Assembly: GCA_015478945.1 (NCBI GenBank)
Contig: JABUQX010061689.1
Location: 5,001 to 50,208 of the forward strand
DNA: 45,208 nucleotides
Source of the DNA: Trachelipus rathkii
Lineage: Eukaryota > Arthropoda > Malacostraca > Isopoda > Trachelipodidae
Reading direction: 5' to 3'
The notes under the pieces are model-generated. The model was not told the origin of the DNA, ran no database searches, and saw nothing but the letters and a program-made list of their open reading frames with translations. The position numbers and the translations under genes are program-made. Positions 1 through 13,740 of this stretch are shown here, one piece after another; within the stretch, counting starts at the first letter, position 1; each line of letters opens with the position of its first letter.

Positions 1-180
1 TCCGTTGCCTTGGGCCATATTTCAAAATATAAACCAAGATAGAACTCGATCCCCTACCACTCTGGCAAGTCTAGGGCATTTAGTTCACAGATCACGCAAA
101 GATCTGAATGGCTGGAACTTTTAATCCAAATTTATATAACATTAAATCCAGATTCATCATAATTAATTATAATACAATGA
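1..180. other. Unassigned leading sequence
   Basis: Moderately AT-rich sequence without a recognisable gene. The minus strand carries a short box-A-like string near 58-70 and a GATCGAG string close beside it, but the two are too close together and no cloverleaf folds, so no tRNA is called. Confidence 0.4.
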
Positions 181-640
<460 letters not shown>

Positions 641-687
641 AAGTACCAAGTGAACGTTCCTTGAAATTAGCTCCGTGCTATCCTACA

Positions 688-770
688 TCACACACACAAC
701 ACACATCTGGCACACACACACCACATCACACACACACAGCTTCACATCACACACACACACCCATCATCAT
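688..770. repeat. CA-rich cryptic microsatellite
   Basis: Imperfect (CA)n broken by TCA, TCTGG and CTTCA interruptions. It follows directly the 17-mer shared with copy B and has a counterpart at 9633-9715. Confidence 0.85.
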
Positions 771-1155
771 TAATAATAATATAAAAATAATAATAATAAA
801 TAAATAAATAATAATAAAATAATAACAATCATAATAATAAAACTTAATAATGGTATTAAGTTAATAATATTAACAATACATTAAATGATAATGATAATAA
901 AATAATAATAATATAATATAAAATAATATAATAATAATAAAATAATAATATATAAATAAGAATAATAATAATAATAATAAAATATAATAATAATATAATA
1001 ATAATAATAATAAAAAATGAATAATAATAATGAATAATAATAATAAACATAATAATATATAAAGAATAAATATTAATAATTAATAATAGATTAATATATA
1101 TTTTATATAGGCTATTATATATATATATATAATATATATATAATATATATATATA

Positions 1156-1195
<40 letters not shown>

Positions 1196-1745
1196 TATAT
1201 ACTATTATATAAGCGAACACGTGGAAATATATAATAATATATATAATTTATATATATATATAAATTATATATAATAATATATTATATAATATATATATAT
1301 TTATATATAATATATATATAATATTATATATATTAATTATATATATATATATATTAAGAGTTAAATATATATTAATATATAGATATAGTATATATATTAT
1401 ATTAGAAATATATATATAACACGTGGAAGTCACAATAATAAAATTAAAAATAAATAATAATTATAATAATAATATATAAATATAATAATAATATAAATAA
1501 TTAAAGTAAATAATAATAAAATAATTATAATAATAAATAATATAAATAATAATTAAATAATAAATAATAATAATAAAAGTAATGATTAATTTAATAATAT
1601 ATAGTATATATATATATATATATTATATATTATATTTAATAATAAATAATTAATAATATAATAGTAATTATATTATATATATATATATATAGTATATATA
1701 ATTAATATAATATAATAATAATATATATATATATACTATATACTA
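771..1745. repeat. AAT-rich and AT-rich simple-sequence block
   Basis: Mixture of (AAT)n-like sequence at about 771-1085 and 1430-1600 with (AT)n tracts at about 1110-1210, 1240-1420 and 1600-1745. Two short non-simple islands carrying CACGTGGAA (near 1216 and 1420) are also seen in the paralogous block around 10.3-10.55 kb. Not coding. Confidence 0.9.
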
Positions 1746-3060
1746 TATATTCAAGTTAAGCAGACTTACCCTGCACTGTCAGTGAAATTTTATAGTAAAC
1801 TTATAATCATTTTATATTATGCACAATTTAATGTGAAATAATAAACTGAACGAAATTATTACTTGTAGAAAATAGGTATAATGATACCTAGTAATTAATA
1901 CATCAAGAATAATACTATATATATTATATATTAACAGTATTCATGCAAAAAATTGAAAAAGAATAAAGGTAAGATGAGATAAGCCACAATTAAAATGTAA
2001 GCCGAACTCTCACGTATACAGCGAGTAAGTTAGAATATGGAGAGAGCAGCCCCAATGAATCTGGCGCAAGCAAAGAGAGTGGCGCATAACCATTCATCCC
2101 TAGATGCCACTACGAGCTACAAACACACTATCACACAACTATAACACCACCCATCGGAGAGTTGCACCTACACACACAATACACACTGTTTAAATACACC
2201 TTTCAAACATAAATGCCAGACAAATGAGTTTATACACACATACATATTAATTTTTCTACACACATACAAAATCAAAACACACGCCCTAAACACTCACACA
2301 CTAAATCATTACAAAATATCTTACTGACACAAAACAACCACTACGAATATATATTAAAAGAGATAAATCTTGGCCATATTCTAATCCATGATGAGATTAG
2401 CATCAGATCTATTGATGCCAGATATCAAAAATATGTAATATTACGATATGACCTCAAACGTTGATGCCTCTCAGCTTTGATGCCTATCACAACTATTTGA
2501 GAAATAGACACTAAAATTCTTGATATTGAATGAGACCCAATAACTATATAGAGATATATGACTTTCATTTTGTTGTCTACAGTCGATCATTCCATGGTTC
2601 AAAACCACACTTTGCACGGCGAGAGAGCTCTCTATGTCAATCGTGAGTGGAGTGGATTGTCACACGCCTTCTAGAATGCGCGCAATAAACACTACACTAC
2701 ATATATTGACACACCTACGTACAAGATGAGGATAGCAAAGTGAAGCTTTCGAGTGCGGCTTATAAGAGGTGTGAGAGAGACTAATTACGAGTTACGAGGG
2801 AAACGAGTCAGTAAGATGGAACGTATGAAGTGGTCCATCACGAAACCAAGAATGTGGCAGGCAAGAAAGGAAGCATCGCAACGCGAAGAATAGCCTGGAG
2901 TACGACATAAATATCTTCACAATACTAAACAGGCTCTACTGGTGCAGACAACATGCACTTAGTGAGTCTATGTAACAGGAGAGTGGTAACGTAATGGGTC
3001 GGAGGATTGTAGCTACACGAGTGATTAATACCAGCGAGCGCATATGTAGGAGATATATAG
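1746..3060. other. Unassigned degenerate sequence within copy A
   Basis: No reading frame or RNA gene is recognisable. The sequence has mixed composition with a CA-rich patch at about 2110-2340. GGTTCAAAACC at 2594-2604 matches a Pol III box B loosely, but no box A or cloverleaf lies upstream. Confidence 0.4.
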
Positions 3061-3062
3061 AT

Positions 3063-3395
3063 GGTTAGCTAGGGAATATTATGCCGTCCTAGGGTATGGA
3101 GTTTATATTAATTTAGCTTTTTGATTCTTAATGGGTGTGTAGTAGGCCTTTATACTGCTGATTCATGTTGATATAGGAGGGTTTTGAGCACTAGTATTTA
3201 TATTGGTAGGTGTATTGCGCTACCCGTGTAAGTTGATTATGGACTATATATAAAGGTAATGAGGGAGTTATGATGAGTTGTGGTGTTGGTCAGATTTATA
3301 TAGAGTATGCTAAGGATGTATATTCTCACTACTATGAGTTATGCATTTTTCTAGTCATTTTCCTATAACCTATTATATATACCCGACTACTCACT
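3063..3395. repeat. Diverged short tandem repeat in copy A
   Basis: Two to three degenerate units of roughly 120-150 bp share strings of the type TACCC..GTAAG, TTGATTATGG, GAGTTATGCATTTTTCTAG and ACCTATTATA. The same unit, better preserved, forms the tandem repeat at 12118-12355 in copy B, which supports the long duplication. Confidence 0.45.
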
Positions 3396-5100
3396 ACATC
3401 CTATAAAGAGCAAGAGCTAAATTGATGTCTTCCAGAATCATACAGCTGATCATCAGGTATACGCAGAGAATACGACTTAATACAAGTAATTTAACCGAGA
3501 CAAAAGAGATCCAGTAATCACAGAAAACAACTACAGAGCATACCCGCAGGTGGCAATAATATTTACCCTGAGCCTGAGCGTTCCCTTTAAAGAGAGACAC
3601 CACGAATAAGATAAAATTTATAAAATAAAAAATATAAAAAAAATAAAATAACCCCAAAAAAACACGAGGGGAAGCAATATTTTAAACCTATTAAAATATA
3701 TTTTTAAATATACTATATATATATACGAAAATTAATAGAAAATTATATATAATTATGAAGTATTCTATATATAATTATTGAATTTTATTCAATAAACATT
3801 TATTTATAATTCAAGAACTATTTACGTGAATCAAGGAAACCTAAAACTGTAAACTTCATATAACTATAATATATATAGAGACATCTAAATTATTATTATT
3901 TAGACACCATATTTCATAGTATGTGAATATCAACTGAGTAAAACTAAATCAAAAATTTCTTTTCAAATATACTATGATAGTCCATTATACATATTTATCA
4001 TCTCTAACTTAATAATAATTGTTTTATGTAAGAAGAAAGCAAAGAGAGTACTTTACAGCCAGAGATGTAAAGAGACCGATGTAAGAGAAGAGCAGAGAGA
4101 GTACAGATGAGGACGTAGAGAGAGCAACTGAGAGTCCTATAAAGGCAACTGCTGGAGGTCACCAACTGATATATAAGTAAGGGAAAGTTATAGTATATAG
4201 CTTTAGTTTAACACTGACTATATTATGCTGATTTATACATTTAGCTTTATAAACTCATATATATTTATATTAACTTTAATTTTATTTTCTATTTATATAT
4301 TTATTTTTTACTTAATACTTTTTAATTTATAATATTATATTAAAAATTGTAATTACTTTTATATACTGATAAAAGTATATGTTACCAGAGTGGCTGAGAA
4401 TTAACATAATCATTATTCATTTCTAATCAATATAGTATGACGAAATTTTAATTAAAGAAACTATAGTGTTAAGCTCATTGTCAAATGTTACTTACTTCGG
4501 ACAAGGGAAATTAATTTATTAAATCAATATATATAGTAGAGATGTTACCTATGACACAATGAGGAATTAGATAATGTATATATATCATTATGAGTTTTAC
4601 TGAGCTTTAAATTAATAACTTAGCTTATTACTCATATGTTTTTTAATATATACTATAGCTTATAAACTATATATATTTATTAACATTACATATCTATATA
4701 AGCAGTAATCTAGTTTTAATTATAATATAGAAGGTGTTACAGTAGCAATCAAAAGGGATTTAAGTAAATGCTTTTGTTTACACACTGAGCTTACTTGCTA
4801 TTATACTACATATGTTTATTATCACTAGAGCTTTATTAATAAACTATCTACTGCCACTTTACAGCTTATATTAACTCATACTTATATTAAACATTTAAGA
4901 GTATTATTATATTATTGTTTTATTACTTATTATTATATTATTTTATTATTATTTTTATTATATTTATTTATATATTTATTTTTATATATTAATTTTATAT
5001 TTTATTATTTATTATATTAAAATTTTTAATTTTTCTATATTTTAAATGATTATATTTTTTTTAATTATTATTATTTTATTATTATATAATATACTTAGGT
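3396..5100. other. Unassigned AT-rich sequence, 3' part of copy A
   Basis: No gene recognised. A GAGA-rich patch at about 4020-4140 resembles 13355-13420 in copy B. The string GCTTTTGTTTAC..CTGAGCTTACTTGC near 4770-4800 has relatives near 13461 and 13660. From about 4900 the sequence becomes ATT-rich, as it does in copy B after about 13740. Confidence 0.45.
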
Positions 5101-6019
5101 TATTAAATAACTTCAGTATAGCCTTATATGATTATATATTTAATAATTATATATTTAACTAACAAATATATTCAAATTTTATATATTATAACATATAAAA
5201 TAAGTATATACATCAAAAGGGCAATACTAATGTTTAAAACTACACGCACACAAATACACAACAAAAGGGAAGCTTCTAAGTCCAAAAGAGCAGAAAATAT
5301 AAAAATTTTTCATTCGTTGAAGTTTCAAAGTACAACAAAGAAGAAATGTTATTTTATATATATAAGATAAAAATATTTATCTATTCTGTATAAACAGCAA
5401 AAATATATAAAGCCAGTTCTGTTAGTCACAACACACTAACTACATCTATCACAACGACTCCCTCTGAACATATCAATAGGAGAGAAATTTGATGTATTAT
5501 ATGATGTTTGAGCCTCCTTCAAAGAACCGATGAAATGTCTATTCATCGAGTGCACAAATTTGGTAGTGAATAGCGAAGATTATTATATATGTGTTAACTA
5601 TAAAACACCTCAAGGCACCAATTAACTATACTCACGATCTTTCACCATTTCATTCAGGACTTCAGAAGCATTCCATTGGGCAAGAAGCCCGAAGATAAGA
5701 GACTTCTTATCATATAGTACGAATACATCTAAGATATATATCTTATATGTACAAGAAATGAGTTTGATAGAGTAAATCGAGAGATATAGTCGCGAACTTG
5801 GCTTTAAGATACTTGGTGAATATAGTCATCAAAGAATATAAGTAACTATCAATCACAATACTTTTATTGGGCTTATAACACATTAATTTAATCACACGAT
5901 AACGAGCAGGCTTAGTAGTTAAAGAACCTATCGAACACTACTAGATAAGAACACTATAATATTTTTACCCAGCCTACCTGTAAACTGTCTAATTATAAAT
6001 CCTCTAGTTAAATCAGCCT
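5101..6019. other. Unassigned spacer sequence
   Basis: Mixed-composition sequence between the two long direct copies. Frames are short and contain no recognisable motif. An AT-rich stretch lies at 5101-5220. Nothing else is supported. Confidence 0.4.
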
Positions 6020-6160
6020 TTATATGGCCGGTAAGGCCCTTTCTTAGCGACCCTCTGTATGCACTTTTCAATGGCGACACCCCTTCGGAAGAAGGGGTTG
6101 CGCACGTGTAAATGTACGTCTTTCTTCCTCTTACTTATTTATGCCCCCTTTAGGGGCTAG
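6020..6160. other. Cluster of three GC-rich hairpins
   Basis: Three short perfect inverted repeats occur within 140 bp of an AT-rich background. They are GGCC-GGTAA-GGCC near 6024-6036, ACCCCTTC-GGAA-GAAGGGGT at 6079-6098 (8-bp stem, 4-nt loop), and GCCCC-CTTTA-GGGGC near 6143-6157. The middle one would form a stable stem-loop in either RNA or single-stranded DNA. No gene or promoter is recognisable nearby, so function is unknown. Confidence 0.6.
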
Positions 6161-6600
6161 CACCCTTTGATTGTAATGCTTTTGGGCCTTGATTATTGCT
6201 CACAGGTCATTTGTATATAGCTCAGATGTGACCTGAATACCAATTATATCAAGGCGGAAAAAATAGAGAGAACACCAAGTTCCTCTAAATGCTCTGCTAA
6301 ACAGTGGACATTATGTTTAGGATTTAATTTACTATAGAGTCTATCATCCATATGGATTCTCATGTCTCAACCAAATAATTGCAATTATTTTTGCTCAGCG
6401 TATATACCGTTCACTCACAATACTAGAGTGCTGTCATGTAGTACCCTGACCCTGTATGGATCTATGCGTTAGTCCTATAAAAAATCATATTTTCCACAAG
6501 TCGCGCTTTGTTTCACACAGCACCTATCCGGATCTCTCTCACCATCATACTACCAAAGTGGCTACGTATCACTACTATATCCGATCATCTCTAGCTTACT
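6161..6600. other. Unassigned sequence
   Basis: Mixed composition, with short frames only and no recognisable motif. Confidence 0.35.
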
Positions 6601-6838
6601 AATATAGTTAATACTTCATCTATCTATCTCTCTCTTCTATATTATATATATAATATTTAATATAGATTAATTATTTATATGATATCTATATTATATATAT
6701 ATATAATATATAATATAATATATAATATATATATAATTAATATTAATGTATATTATTATATTAATATTTATATGTATAATAAATATATATATATATAGTA
6801 ATATATATATTATATATATATTAATATATTATTACGAG
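6601..6838. repeat. AT-rich microsatellite block
   Basis: Interrupted (AT)n and TAATAT sequence. It has no counterpart at the equivalent offset in the copy B side, consistent with lying in the spacer. Confidence 0.9.
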
Positions 6839-9594
6839 CCCGTTGACAACCAAATAATTGCACATTCAACACATAACACAACACAACCATTAACAAATGC
6901 TCATCACGCGTATTAACAACCGTAAGGCACGAGCATCAAGCCACTATAAGATAGCATACTAGTGACACACATATCTCCATATCTCATTCACCAACACTAT
7001 CACACACAAACGCTCGAATGATTTAATAAAAATACATGTTATGTTAGCAGAGAAGAACGTATTTTGTTATTTTATACTTATTACATTGCTAAAGATGATG
7101 TAAAGCACAAGTAAGTCAAGTAACAGAAACCACAAACGATAGCATCGAGCACCTTATCAGCGAGCGAACACAGACGAGCAGGTCTGCTAGCGAGCACGCT
7201 TGCCCTTACTGATTTACGAAAATTATTATTGCGTTAAGGTACGTAAAAACTAAAGTGTTTGTAATAAAATCTTTCTACAATTTTACTCCTTTCTCATATA
7301 ATTTTTATTATAATACTTGACTCAGTCCATCACTACAAGAGTTATTGAGTCCACTTTATGATCAAAAAGATTTAGTTTTGACTCTAACAGTTAGAATTAA
7401 GCTCATAATGTCCAGTCAGAGCGAGATCGAAGCAGTATACCTACTCCACCTCGATTATTATATTTGGCGCACGCTTTTATGAAGACATTAATGCCTCGTA
7501 TAATTAATGAGTTTAGTTGAGCACTCATATGAGATATAATTTATTCAGGACACTTTGGCCATTCGTATTATTAATCGGCACCACCACAGTATACACGTTT
7601 TAATAAAGTATTACTCTACACGGTGTACGTTGTCCATATATTGAGAACAACAATCTTGCTATCGCTTTATAAAACACGGGTGCGTGGCTAGTGGGAATTA
7701 GTGTATAGAGGGTAGTTGTGTAAGAGTGCTTGATGTAGTCTGCGTGTTCTCGATGGTGTACTGCCGTCTTGTCCTTTGTAGTGAAGTAACGTGTGGTGTC
7801 GCTAACAGTTAGGAAGTGAGTCCGTGTAGTGTGTTAACAGTTTATCCATAAATCAATGTATGTAACTGAAGTAAACATATGTATAGGAGCCTATGCGTTC
7901 CTAATACTGTGAACATGAACAATGTATGTAGAGAGTTCAAAAACTATTGAATCGACACACATGAGAGAAATAGATAATATCATTAAAATTCTAAATACAT
8001 ATGATAACTGACATAATGTAACATAAATCACAAAATACCATATAGAGGAGAAGAGCTATACACACACCACCAATTAACACCTAACACACAACTAACCAAA
8101 TAATACTTGAAGCACTAACACAATAAAAAAGTACTAACGCAAACAATACAAACACACATACGACACAACTAACTATACACATGCGACGCACTATCAACAA
8201 CAGCCTATGTTCAATAGAACTCACGATCATTATCTCCGACCCACAGTATTCGAATCGAGCGCATACGCACCAGCTCGATCACTATGATCGAGACTCAAGA
8301 CAGGTATCGAATCAGTATATCCTCTCCGTAGCCCAATTGAACGACATCTATCTCAAACATATAACCACACTATGTGAGACTAGGGAACTCACGATCACCC
8401 TAACCTACTATTGATGGCAAGTAATAGGACTATTTAGTATCTCACGAGAATTCCATTCACGCAATAGAGGCACTTGAGAAAGGAGTAATGTATTTAATGC
8501 TATAAGAGTATCACATATAATAATCGAAGTAATAATACCAGAATGAGACCAGAATATAAATAACATACTGAGTATGAGCTAGTAAATTAGACAGTATAAT
8601 ATATAATAATACTAAACTAATAGCAATAACACATAAAATATAACCCTTATTTTAGAGATTTGAGCCTAGGATATATAACCCTTCGCTAATATTATGATTA
8701 TTTACAGAAGTAACTAAGCTTTAAAGGAGAGTAATGTAATTTATGTATTAAAAAATTAATATAAATACATATATATAGTGAAGTATTTAAAAGAGCAGTA
8801 AAACATAAATATAGTAAGTATAAAGCATGTATAAAGAGACAGATAATAACAAAATAAGCATAACTATAATTATATCACTTATATGTTGTCACTAGGTAAT
8901 CACCTTCATATTGAGAGTACTGATTTACCTGATATTATATATAAAGTCGTATTATAAATGAGTATATATAGTTATTAATATAAAATTATTGAGTAACAAC
9001 TATGTAAGTAAATATAATAAAATGATATTATATATATTACAGTTTCATAGGCACTCTTTTCTTCTACATAAAATAGCATATATTATTAATAAATATATTA
9101 TAATTATTATAAAGTTTTAACACCTTATTATGAATGACCGTTATATAGAGTGAGAATAGATGATATATCGTATATACATAATAAATTTATATAAATAGAT
9201 AAAATTATGTATTTAATATAATTATCATTAGACTATATTTCTAAATATATATAAGTAATATAGCTTAGTTTTTGATTTATTTTGTATTTTTTTATTATTG
9301 AATCGTGAGTCACTAATATGATAACTACCTAATAAATAACGTAGAGATGAATGCACAAATATAAATGTCACATATCTCACGATAGTACGTTATAAGATAT
9401 ATATTAATTCTGAGTACTATGATATTAGTAATAGTATATACGATAATTAAATAACTTTAACATTAGACCTAGCTTAAAAACTATAGACTTTAGTGATATG
9501 TATAGTATAATTGTAAATATTAAATATATATGTAAGGGATAACTATATAAAACTAATATAAATATGTGTTAAAAGGTCGCAAGGTTATTTCAAA
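6839..9594. other. Unassigned spacer sequence
   Basis: About 2.7 kb without a recognisable gene or RNA. A CA-rich patch lies at about 8050-8180. AT-rich sequence predominates from 8500 onward. A 77-codon frame at 8181-8414 has no recognisable motif and no supporting context. Confidence 0.4.
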
Positions 9595-9632
9595 TCAAAA
9601 TATAGAAAAAGTCCTCTCCGTGCTATCCTACA

Positions 9633-9715
9633 AACATATAACACACACACTACACGACACACACATCACACTAACACACGACACACACACACAACACACA
9701 CACACTAAAAATTAC
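9633..9715. repeat. CA-rich cryptic microsatellite
   Basis: Imperfect (CA)n interrupted by TACACGA and TAACACA strings, directly after the anchor 17-mer, as in copy A. Confidence 0.85.
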
Positions 9716-10555
9716 ACATCATAATTAAATATAATAAAAAATAATATATAATAATATAATAATAATTATAATAACCATTAAAATAATAATAAAATATAAT
9801 TAATACTAAATGTAAATTATCCTAAATAATAAAATTAAATAAATGAATAAATTAGATAATAATAATAATAGATGAAGTTAATAATAATCAATTGGCAATA
9901 ATTAAATAATAAGAATAAATATGATAAAATAATATAATAATATAATAATAATAATAAATTAATATAAAATTAACATAATATAATAAAATAATATAATATA
10001 TATATATAAAAATTAATAATTAATAATAATATATAAAATAACTCAATTAATAAAAAGTATAATACTAAAATAAAATTAATAATTAATAAATAAAATTATA
10101 GATAATACTAAAGATTGGAATACCTAATTAAGAAAATATCTAAATATTATACATAAGAAATAAGATACTGGTAAATTAACATATATAATATAATAATTAA
10201 TATATATATATTTATACTATATTAGTATATATTATATTATATATCATATAAATATATATATATATATATAATAATATATAATAATCCCATATAATATATA
10301 TATATAGATATAGATAGTAGTATAGATATATAGACGAGAATACACGTGGAGAAAATATATTAATATATTATATATATATTATAAATATATATTGATTATA
10401 ATAATATAATAAAATATTATAGTATATTTTATATAATATAATATTACGTATGATAATTAATATAAATTATATATCACACTCAGTGAGCGATCTATTATGA
10501 GTATATGAGAAGTAGACGTAATAATATACATATAACTATACGAACACGGTGGAAG
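9716..10555. repeat. AAT-rich and AT-rich simple-sequence block
   Basis: AAT/TAA-rich sequence to about 10100 grades into AT-rich tracts at about 10180-10480. TACACGTGGA near 10341 and GAACACGGTGGAAGTCCC near 10543 mirror the CACGTGGAA islands of copy A. Confidence 0.85.
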
Positions 10556-12117
10556 TCCCAATAATAAAAATAAATAGCAATCAGGTAGGAATAGGGCTGT
10601 CAACGAGGTGTGATCATCAAAAAATACATAATAAATATAAATTATATCACTGGATATAAAAACAATCAGAGAGATATATAAATACAGTAGTATTCATATC
10701 ATAATTCACTATTGTAAAACACAATAATCAAATAATTAAATCGTACATGCAGTATTATATATGCAATATATAAAGTTGAATACAAATATTAAATAAGTTT
10801 TTATTATGGTAAATTTGACTTATTACAGCGTTTCTCCTTGACCCTATATCTGTAAATGGTATATGATACCTCAATCACAAAAGCTCTACATCCAGGACTA
10901 GAGTCACAGGCTGAGATACACAGAAAACCAGGCTTATCTACTTATATTTTCGGTAAAATATTGATTGGGAATGTGAAGATCATCCACTCTATTATATTAG
11001 TTTACCGGCACATATCATACACAGTGCCTAAATGTATCGCCCTATTAGAAGTATTTATGACATTATTAACTATGATAGCTGACTAAACCCATTATATTGA
11101 AGTTTAATCACACAGATATGAGAGATTATAAACAGAGCAACACACGGTGGAACGGCGGTTGTGACGTAAATCCCTCTGACTTCAGGAGCGTCCTCGCTGC
11201 TACAGCCAGCGTACACACACACACACAACACAACAGATCCTCAACCCACACTACAACCACACACAACTACCACGTTGTAATAGATGAGAATCTGATATTT
11301 CATGACAATGTCAATTATGTAATGTCCGACAAATCGACGCCCCCAATATATTTATTGTACTCATTGGGTGGCAAGGGCAGTGCAATTTCGATATATTTAT
11401 TTCCTCTAATTCACGCGCGTACCACCACCACCAGGGCTACTTAGCCATTCATACACATCACTACGACCTCTCCCCATACCTCCGCACTACCTTACATTCG
11501 AACCATACTCAATCGAGTTAACAAGATTGCTAATTTGTCCAAGCCGCCCTTTACTGCGATGCTGTCCTGTCTTGTGTCGTACAACTTGAAGCGAGATAGT
11601 GAGTCGGTTCAACTTTCGCATTCGTCACCCCTTTACGCGCGATTCTTTTAAGCTTCCTGGTCCCTGCTTCCGAACAGAATATTGCAGATTCGATCTTGGT
11701 CCTACTTATTGTAGTTCGGGAGCCAACTATCAAACCGCATTTTCGGCTTATATGCCTCTAACAGATAGTCATGAGATGTAAACTAGCGTAAGGCTGTGGA
11801 TGAGCGGGCGAGATACCTAAGTTGTCATAAATACTCATCTTTATATGAGGTTCAAGATCTCTTGAGTGGTGCGTTCTCACACAGTTTGATGGTTCATCCT
11901 TTGAGACTCATCTTTGAGAGAAAATCAGAATTCCTTTTGTGAACATAGTTCAAAGAACATAGGCTCGAGGACTACTATATTATGAAGAAAATTCCATAGA
12001 TGTCCGTCACGAGCGTGACTAGGCATTTTATCGCGATGATCTACATAGATTCATCATCGTGACTGGTCCGCACCTTTGATGGTCCAACCACGAGCCTAGG
12101 AATAGTCCCTTAAATCG
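10556..12117. other. Unassigned sequence within copy B
   Basis: No gene is recognised. Frames of 60-115 codons at 10856-11086, 11097-11444 and 11551-11781 have no recognisable domain, and none continues into a neighbouring frame. A palindromic GTCACGAGCGTGAC occurs near 12006-12019. Confidence 0.35.
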
Positions 12118-12355
12118 GTGTCTACCCCTAGGTAAAGGTCATGAGGATTTCGATGGTAATAGTTACAAGTTGATAGGATGGCGTCCTAGTATAATTAGCT
12201 TTTTCTGCCTACCCTGATCATAGAATAACACTAATATGAAGCCTACCCTATGTAAAGGATTGAGGCAGTTGATTGGTGTAGATATAAAAGTTGCTAGGAA
12301 TGTTTCCGACTATGAGTTAGCAATTTTCTAGCTTTTTTCTACCTATCCGACCCTA
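12118..12355. repeat. Two-copy tandem repeat, unit about 120 bp
   Basis: Two head-to-tail units share the order CTACCC.TA.GTAAAGG, then GA(T)TTGATGGTGTAGATA-like sequence, then AAGTTG.TAGGA, then TTAGCTTTTTCT.CCTA. The first starts near 12122 and the second near 12242. A more decayed version lies at 3063-3395 in copy A. Confidence 0.55.
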
Positions 12356-12404
12356 CAATCATAAAGCAGGTAAATATTGATGTCTTCCCCCTAGGTTAAG
12401 CTGA

Positions 12405-12520
12405 TCACCAGGGCGCAGCATGCGACCTCCGCACGAAAAGTCAGACGAACACCGCACCCGCAGGTGCAACCCGCCGCGGTACCCGCCCGCGGCATGCGCC
12501 CGCAGCGCAATATTACCGCG
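12405..12520. other. GC-rich island with a copy-B-specific insertion
   Basis: This stretch is far more GC-rich than its surroundings. Both long copies contain ACCCGCAGGTG followed shortly by CAATA(AT)TT.ACC. In copy A these are almost adjacent (3542-3568), whereas in copy B they are separated by 38 GC-rich bases (12470-12507) with internal CCGCGG repeats. Confidence 0.5.
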
Positions 12521-13740
12521 CGAATGAAAAACATGAACAGGCTTATTGACCAACCACTTCACTGCGATGATGTCTGTATAAATGTACGAATACATCAAGA
12601 TACTTCGTAGTTTCCTCTAACTTCAACTATGTAAGCCATTCGGTCTGCCCTTTCTTAATTAATCATACTTCAAACATTCTTGTAATTAAAGAGTATCCAC
12701 TTATATTCTTGCGACCTAGAGAAATCTGAACCAACACCATCGCAAGTACCTTCTCTTCAGCGTTACCACATAAGCTAGTAATCATACAAATTTTCATAGG
12801 TATGGTGGGGTGATGATCAAAACCCGTAAAATATTTCGAGAGAGCATAAAATACTCTTTCAATATTACTAGTTGAGTCCACTCTATCTAATTGTAGTTGA
12901 ACTTGACATTACTCTAATTTGTTACATTCATATAGCACTAGATAAAATCAGATACTCTGAACGAGGAGCTCCTTAAAACTTACTAAAACTTATCGAGGAT
13001 ACACATCAGAACGGCATTTACTCTCTAACTTGAGCCTACAAACACCCAGCGGGACATAGTATAAAGTTTGATAATCATTATCAGCGAGCGCTTATTGTGC
13101 TTCCGAATGACTCGCCTTACTTTACATCCATACGTTTAATTAAAGTGAGTCCTTGTCCTTTTGGTTCCGATCTCCTAAAGTTTTATCTCACTGTATAGTT
13201 TTTATATTTCTTATTTAAACCTTAAATCAAATTAGGTACTGCCTCCTAGACCGTACATGAATTCTGTTATTGGAGAGGAGAAATTCTATTGGTTCTCATT
13301 GTTGAAACAAACCAATATTGCACACGATACTCTTTTATTAACTTCCAACAAAGACTGTTACAGCGAGACATGTATAAGAGTCAGTGAAGAGAGAGAGCTA
13401 CAATACTAGAGTCAAGAGGTTACCAATACCTTATGAATACAAAAGAGAAGTTTAGTATGCTTTTGCTAATGTATTACTTGCTTTGCGAATGGAGAGAGAG
13501 GCTTTCACATTCGTCTTATATCGTAATTGTAAACTTAGGGCATTGGAGATATATTGACTCCACATCAATATTTTACCACCAATACAATATACCGTTATAT
13601 AAGCATAAATCAGTAATATCTAAAATAGAGGGTTACATAAGCAACAAAAGGAGAGATTAGTAGCTTTTGTTTTACTGCTTATACACATGAGCTTTAACTC
13701 ATAATTTAATACGGCTGAAACCAATGCTTACTCGCATATA
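12521..13740. other. Unassigned sequence, 3' part of copy B
   Basis: No gene recognised. Relatives of a motif near 4770 in copy A, of the form AAAAG..GA..T.AGTA.GCTTTTG, occur near 13440 and 13648. A 72-codon minus-strand frame at 12663-12881 has ordinary amino-acid composition but no recognisable motif. Confidence 0.35.

Larger units (their letters stand above)
650..5100. repeat. Long diverged direct repeat, copy A
   Basis: This segment is matched by copy B at 9595-13980 in the same orientation. Anchors seen by eye: an identical 17-mer beginning CTCCGTGCTATCC at 671-687 and 9616-9632, followed in both by a CA-rich block and an AAT-rich block; ACACGTGGAAGT-like strings near 1420 and 10545, each followed by AATAATAAAA; ATTGATGTCTTCC at 3421 and 12375, each followed by AGCTGATCAYCAGG; and ACCCGCAGGTG at 3542 and 12456. 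Most offsets fall near 8.95 kb. Sequence between anchors is strongly diverged, so boundaries are approximate. No gene is recognised inside. Confidence 0.6.

Noticed and set aside
40..80. Possible tRNA-like promoter strings on the minus strand at the window start
   Set aside because: Box A-like and box B-like strings are almost adjacent, so no tRNA fold is possible.
2590..2606. GGTTCAAAACC as a Pol III box B
   Set aside because: No box A or stem structure upstream. A single short match is expected by chance.
11097..11444. 115-codon frame containing a His/Thr-rich stretch
   Set aside because: The His/Thr part reflects a CA-rich patch. No motif, and the paralogous copy has no matching frame.
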